The position numbers and the translations under genes are program-made. Below the pieces are notes generated by a model. That model was given only the letters and a program-made list of their open reading frames with translations. It did no database searches and had not been told where the DNA came from. Positions 5,674 through 7,802 of a stretch of DNA of 7,802 bases are shown here, in pieces. The stretch's first letter is position 1. Each line of letters begins with the position of its first letter. The stretch comes from Microcaldota archaeon (GTDB taxonomy: Archaea > Micrarchaeota > Micrarchaeia > Anstonellales > Bilamarchaeaceae), in the NCBI GenBank assembly GCA_030666035.1, contig DAOUYQ010000036.1, positions 1 to 7,802 on the forward strand, given 5' to 3'.

Positions 5674-6735
5674 ATGAGCATCCTGCTTAGCCCCGGACCG
5701 GTAAGGGTCCCCGAGGAAATCCTGCTCGCGCAGGCAAAGCCAATGATAACGCACAGGAGCGCGGCATTCACCAAACTCTATGGGGATATCGGCACGCGCC
5801 TGAAAAATTACCTGAATTCCAAAGAAGCATACGTGCTTACCGGCTCAGGCACCCTTGCAAATGAAACAAATATCCTCAATTGCTGCACTCCTGATGAAAA
5901 AATGCTTTGTTTTTCCAATGGGGAATTCGGAAATCGCCTTATAGAGATCGGCGAAGTTTATACTAATGTGGAGCACCACTCCCTTCCTGCAGGAAAAGGC
6001 TGGAACCTTGAGCGCGCAAAAGAACTGCTTGATAATTCCAATGCCCAGGTTTTTGGCATGGTCTATAACGAAACCGGTTACGGAGTAATGAACCACGCAA
6101 AAGAAATATTCCAATATGCAAAAGGCAAAGGCATGCTCACGATTATAGATTCAGTTTCCGCATGGCCGGCAATGCCGTATGACCAGGAAGAATTCAAGGT
6201 TGATTTTTTTGGTGCCGCAAGCCAAAAAGCCCTGGGCTGCCCCCCGGGCCTTGGCATAATCGGCCTCAGTAAAGATGCAGTTGAGCAAATAGAGTCCCGC
6301 GGCAAAATCCCCTCGGTTTACTCTGACCTGAGAAAGCACAGAAAAAGATGGCTCAAGAATCAGCAGACCCCAAACACCCCTGCAATAAGCCTGTTCCAGG
6401 CCCTCCAGAAATCCTTTAACTTAATCGATGCGGAAGGCGGAATACCTGCTTGGGCAGAGAAGCACAAAAAAGCATCAGAATATGTGCGGAAAAGGGTAAC
6501 CGAAATGGGCCTGAAGCTAATCCCGGAGCCTGGTTTTGAATCACATTCACTTACAGCATTCTACGCTGATAATGCAAACGAAGTAAAAAAGAAAATGTTA
6601 ACTGAGCGCAAAATCACAATTGTCGGATGCAAAGGAGAACTCAATGGAAAAGGCCTGAGAATTGCCCACATGGGCAACTTCCTCAAGGAAGACCTGGACC
6701 TTTGCCTGGACACCCTTCAAAGAATCATAAAATAA
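5674..6735 (+). CDS. Class V PLP-dependent aminotransferase, probably phosphoserine or serine/alanine-glyoxylate aminotransferase
   Basis: This 353-residue fold-type I, class V aminotransferase has the N-terminal SPGPV substrate-loop motif (6-10) and the cofactor-phosphate segment GSGT (57-60). D159 in the IIDSVSA motif should pair with the pyridine nitrogen. The Schiff-base lysine K185 sits in ASQKALGCPPGL, and R329 in RIAHMG is the family's carboxylate-binding arginine. It is full length. The family includes alanine-glyoxylate, serine-pyruvate and archaeal broad-specificity aminotransferases that take over SerC's role. Because serK lies 21 bp upstream and serA 9 bp downstream, transamination of 3-phosphohydroxypyruvate to O-phosphoserine is the most likely job, with serine-pyruvate/glyoxylate transamination the main alternative. 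The sequence alone does not separate these. An in-frame ATG at 5668 adds two residues. It is cytosolic and likely a homodimer, by family. Confidence 0.9.
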   Translation: MSILLSPGPVRVPEEILLAQAKPMITHRSAAFTKLYGDIGTRLKNYLNSKEAYVLTGSGTLANETNILNCCTPDEKMLCFSNGEFGNRLIEIGEVYTNVEHHSLPAGKGWNLERAKELLDNSNAQVFGMVYNETGYGVMNHAKEIFQYAKGKGMLTIIDSVSAWPAMPYDQEEFKVDFFGAASQKALGCPPGLGIIGLSKDAVEQIESRGKIPSVYSDLRKHRKRWLKNQQTPNTPAISLFQALQKSFNLIDAEGGIPAWAEKHKKASEYVRKRVTEMGLKLIPEPGFESHSLTAFYADNANEVKKKMLTERKITIVGCKGELNGKGLRIAHMGNFLKEDLDLCLDTLQRIIK

Positions 6736-6741
6736 GGTGAT
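6736..6741 (+). promoter_or_regulatory. Ribosome binding site GGTGAT of serA
   Basis: GGTGAT begins directly after the aminotransferase stop codon (6733-6735) and lies three bases before the serA ATG at 6745. It shows translational coupling within an operon and fixes the serA start. Confidence 0.75.
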
Positions 6742-6744
6742 GAA

Positions 6745-7635
6745 ATGAAAGTACTAATCGCAGACAATCTTATCCCCCCTGTCCTGGATTTGATAAAAGA
6801 GACAGGGGCAGAAGTTATTTACAAGCCGGAACCCATAGAAAGTGCGATTGCGGATGCTGATGTGCTCATAGTAAGAAGCGCAACCAAGGTTACCCCAGAG
6901 CTCCTCTCTTGTGCAAAGAACCTGAAACTGGTTATTCGCGCGGGAGTAGGCCTGGACAATATAGACCAGGCAGAATGCAAAAAACGCACAATAGAAGTTG
7001 CCAATACCCCCGGCGCATCCACCAATGCAGTTGCAGAGCTTACTCTTGCAATGATGCTCTCCGCAGTGCGCAATATCCCCTACGCCAACTGTTCAATGAA
7101 AGAAGGCAAATGGGAAAAAAAACAACTTGCAGGCACAGAAATCAAAGGAAAAACCCTTGGCCTAATTGGGTGCGGAAGAATAGGCAGCCTTGTAGGCGAT
7201 AAAGCCCGCAAGCTTGGCATGAAAATAATTGGCCACAACCCCCCTCCAAGGCACGAATTTGATTTTATAGAATATGTTGAGCCTCTGGAAGAACTCTTAG
7301 GGCGGGCAGACATAATCAGCCTCCATGTCCCAGCAACACCTGAAACCGAAAAAATGATTAATTCCCAAACGATTGCCCAGATGAAGGATGGCGCAATTCT
7401 CATAAATACTGCCCGGGGCACAATAATAGATGAAGATGCGCTCTATGATGCATGCACAAGTGGAAAGCTCCGCGCTGCTGCCTTGGATGTATACCCGCAT
7501 GAGCCATACACTGGAAAGCTCCTTGAGCTGGATAATGTTTTCCTGACCCCGCACCTTGGCGCTTCCACAAAAGAAGCCCAGCTCAGGATAGGCAATGAAA
7601 TTGCAAAAAAAATCCGGCAATTATCATCCTCTTAA
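6745..7635 (+). CDS. serA: D-3-phosphoglycerate dehydrogenase, short form without ACT domain
   Basis: This 296-residue D-2-hydroxyacid dehydrogenase oxidises 3-phosphoglycerate to 3-phosphohydroxypyruvate, the first step of serine synthesis. The N-terminal substrate domain has IRAGVGLDNID (64-74) and NTPGASTNAVAEL (87-99), both typical of SerA. The Rossmann domain has GCGRIG (142-147). The catalytic set is R224 (NTARG), E253 (DVYPHEP) and H270 (TPHLGAST). The protein stops after the returning C-terminal helix, so it lacks the intervening and ACT serine-binding domains of long SerA forms, and allosteric inhibition by serine through ACT is not expected. At the end of the second Rossmann strand, N165 (IIGHNP) stands where NAD-dependent members usually have Asp, so cofactor preference may be relaxed toward NADP. 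Its place directly after a transaminase and SerK supports phosphoglycerate over other 2-hydroxyacids. It is soluble and cytosolic. Confidence 0.9.
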   Translation: MKVLIADNLIPPVLDLIKETGAEVIYKPEPIESAIADADVLIVRSATKVTPELLSCAKNLKLVIRAGVGLDNIDQAECKKRTIEVANTPGASTNAVAELTLAMMLSAVRNIPYANCSMKEGKWEKKQLAGTEIKGKTLGLIGCGRIGSLVGDKARKLGMKIIGHNPPPRHEFDFIEYVEPLEELLGRADIISLHVPATPETEKMINSQTIAQMKDGAILINTARGTIIDEDALYDACTSGKLRAAALDVYPHEPYTGKLLELDNVFLTPHLGASTKEAQLRIGNEIAKKIRQLSSS

Positions 7636-7650
7636 AACTTTTCATATGAA

Positions 7651-7656
7651 TGTGAT
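7651..7656 (+). promoter_or_regulatory. Ribosome binding site TGTGAT of the phosphoribosyltransferase gene
   Basis: TGTGAT, one base off GGTGAT, lies three bases before the ATG at 7660, the same spacing as for serA. It supports this start over the ATG at 7646, which is in another frame. Confidence 0.5.
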
Positions 7657-7659
7657 ACC

Positions 7660-7802
7660 ATGGAATATTTTTCGTTTTCCTGGGAAAAAACCGAAGAATC
7701 CCTATCCACCATCTCCAAACAGATCAAGGAAACCGGATTCAAGCCCAATGTGATAGTAGCAATAAGCAGGGGCGGCCTCATCCCAGCCCGAATTCTTTCA
7801 GA
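7660..7802 (+). CDS. Phosphoribosyltransferase, purine (xanthine-guanine or hypoxanthine) type, 5' part only
   Basis: Only the first 47 codons are in the window; the gene runs off the right edge. The visible part starts MEYFSFSWEKTEES, a charged helix follows, then a beta strand and loop NVIVAISRGGLIPARIL (residues 30-46). The VAISRGGLIPA pattern is the conserved first strand and PPi-binding loop of archaeal purine phosphoribosyltransferases related to bacterial Gpt, which make nucleotides from a base and PRPP. The early Trp in FSWEKTEE fits the N-terminal form of these proteins. The catalytic PRPP loop lies beyond the window, so base specificity cannot be read. It begins 24 bp after serA with its own RBS and no visible terminator between, and may be co-transcribed. 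A metabolic tie to the serine genes is not evident. Confidence 0.8.
   Translation, partial: MEYFSFSWEKTEESLSTISKQIKETGFKPNVIVAISRGGLIPARILS

Overview
The window looks like a compact archaeal chromosome segment. The evidence is a DRG-type GTPase with a C-terminal TGS domain, a ParB-fold protein matching the archaeal free-serine kinase SerK, an archaeal secretion-type ATPase, a tRNA gene with no encoded CCA, TATA-like boxes about 25 bp upstream of probable leaderless starts, and GGTGAT-type ribosome binding sites on downstream genes. The lineage cannot be fixed from this sequence; a small-genome archaeal group is possible but is only an impression. Coding density is very high and no gene-free stretch exceeds about 110 bases. 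I see no mobile element, CRISPR array or prophage.

Layout. Positions 1-47 hold two adjacent perfect hairpins that probably end a minus-strand transcript. That transcript carries a DRG/OBG GTPase (1433 to 354) followed by a 93-residue protein of unknown function (341 to 60). Diverging from it across only 55 bp is a 796-residue type II/IV secretion-family ATPase (1489-3879, plus). The short gap has one AT-rich block placed so that it could serve as TATA box for leaderless transcripts in both directions. The ATPase gene runs tail-to-tail into a stand-alone asparagine-synthase-type ATP-pyrophosphatase (4618 to 3845, minus). The two coding regions overlap by 35 bp, and a hairpin plus T-tract that could terminate the ATPase transcript lies inside the other gene. 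Upstream of the asparagine-synthase-like gene on the same strand is tRNA-Arg(CCT) (4737 to 4663) with its own TATA box.

From 4849 to the right edge, four plus-strand genes lie with gaps of 9 to 24 bp and form a likely operon: SerK-like ADP-dependent serine kinase, class V PLP aminotransferase, short (ACT-less) D-3-phosphoglycerate dehydrogenase, and the start of a purine-type phosphoribosyltransferase that runs off the window. The first three are most simply read as one pathway: SerA oxidises 3-phosphoglycerate, the aminotransferase makes O-phosphoserine, and SerK interconverts O-phosphoserine and serine. No phosphoserine phosphatase is visible in the window.

The most notable items are this SerK/aminotransferase/SerA cluster, the orphan secretion ATPase with divergent nucleotide-binding motifs, the terminator-like element inside the convergent gene, and the shared divergent TATA region. 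I found no clear case of a wholly new defence or mobile system.
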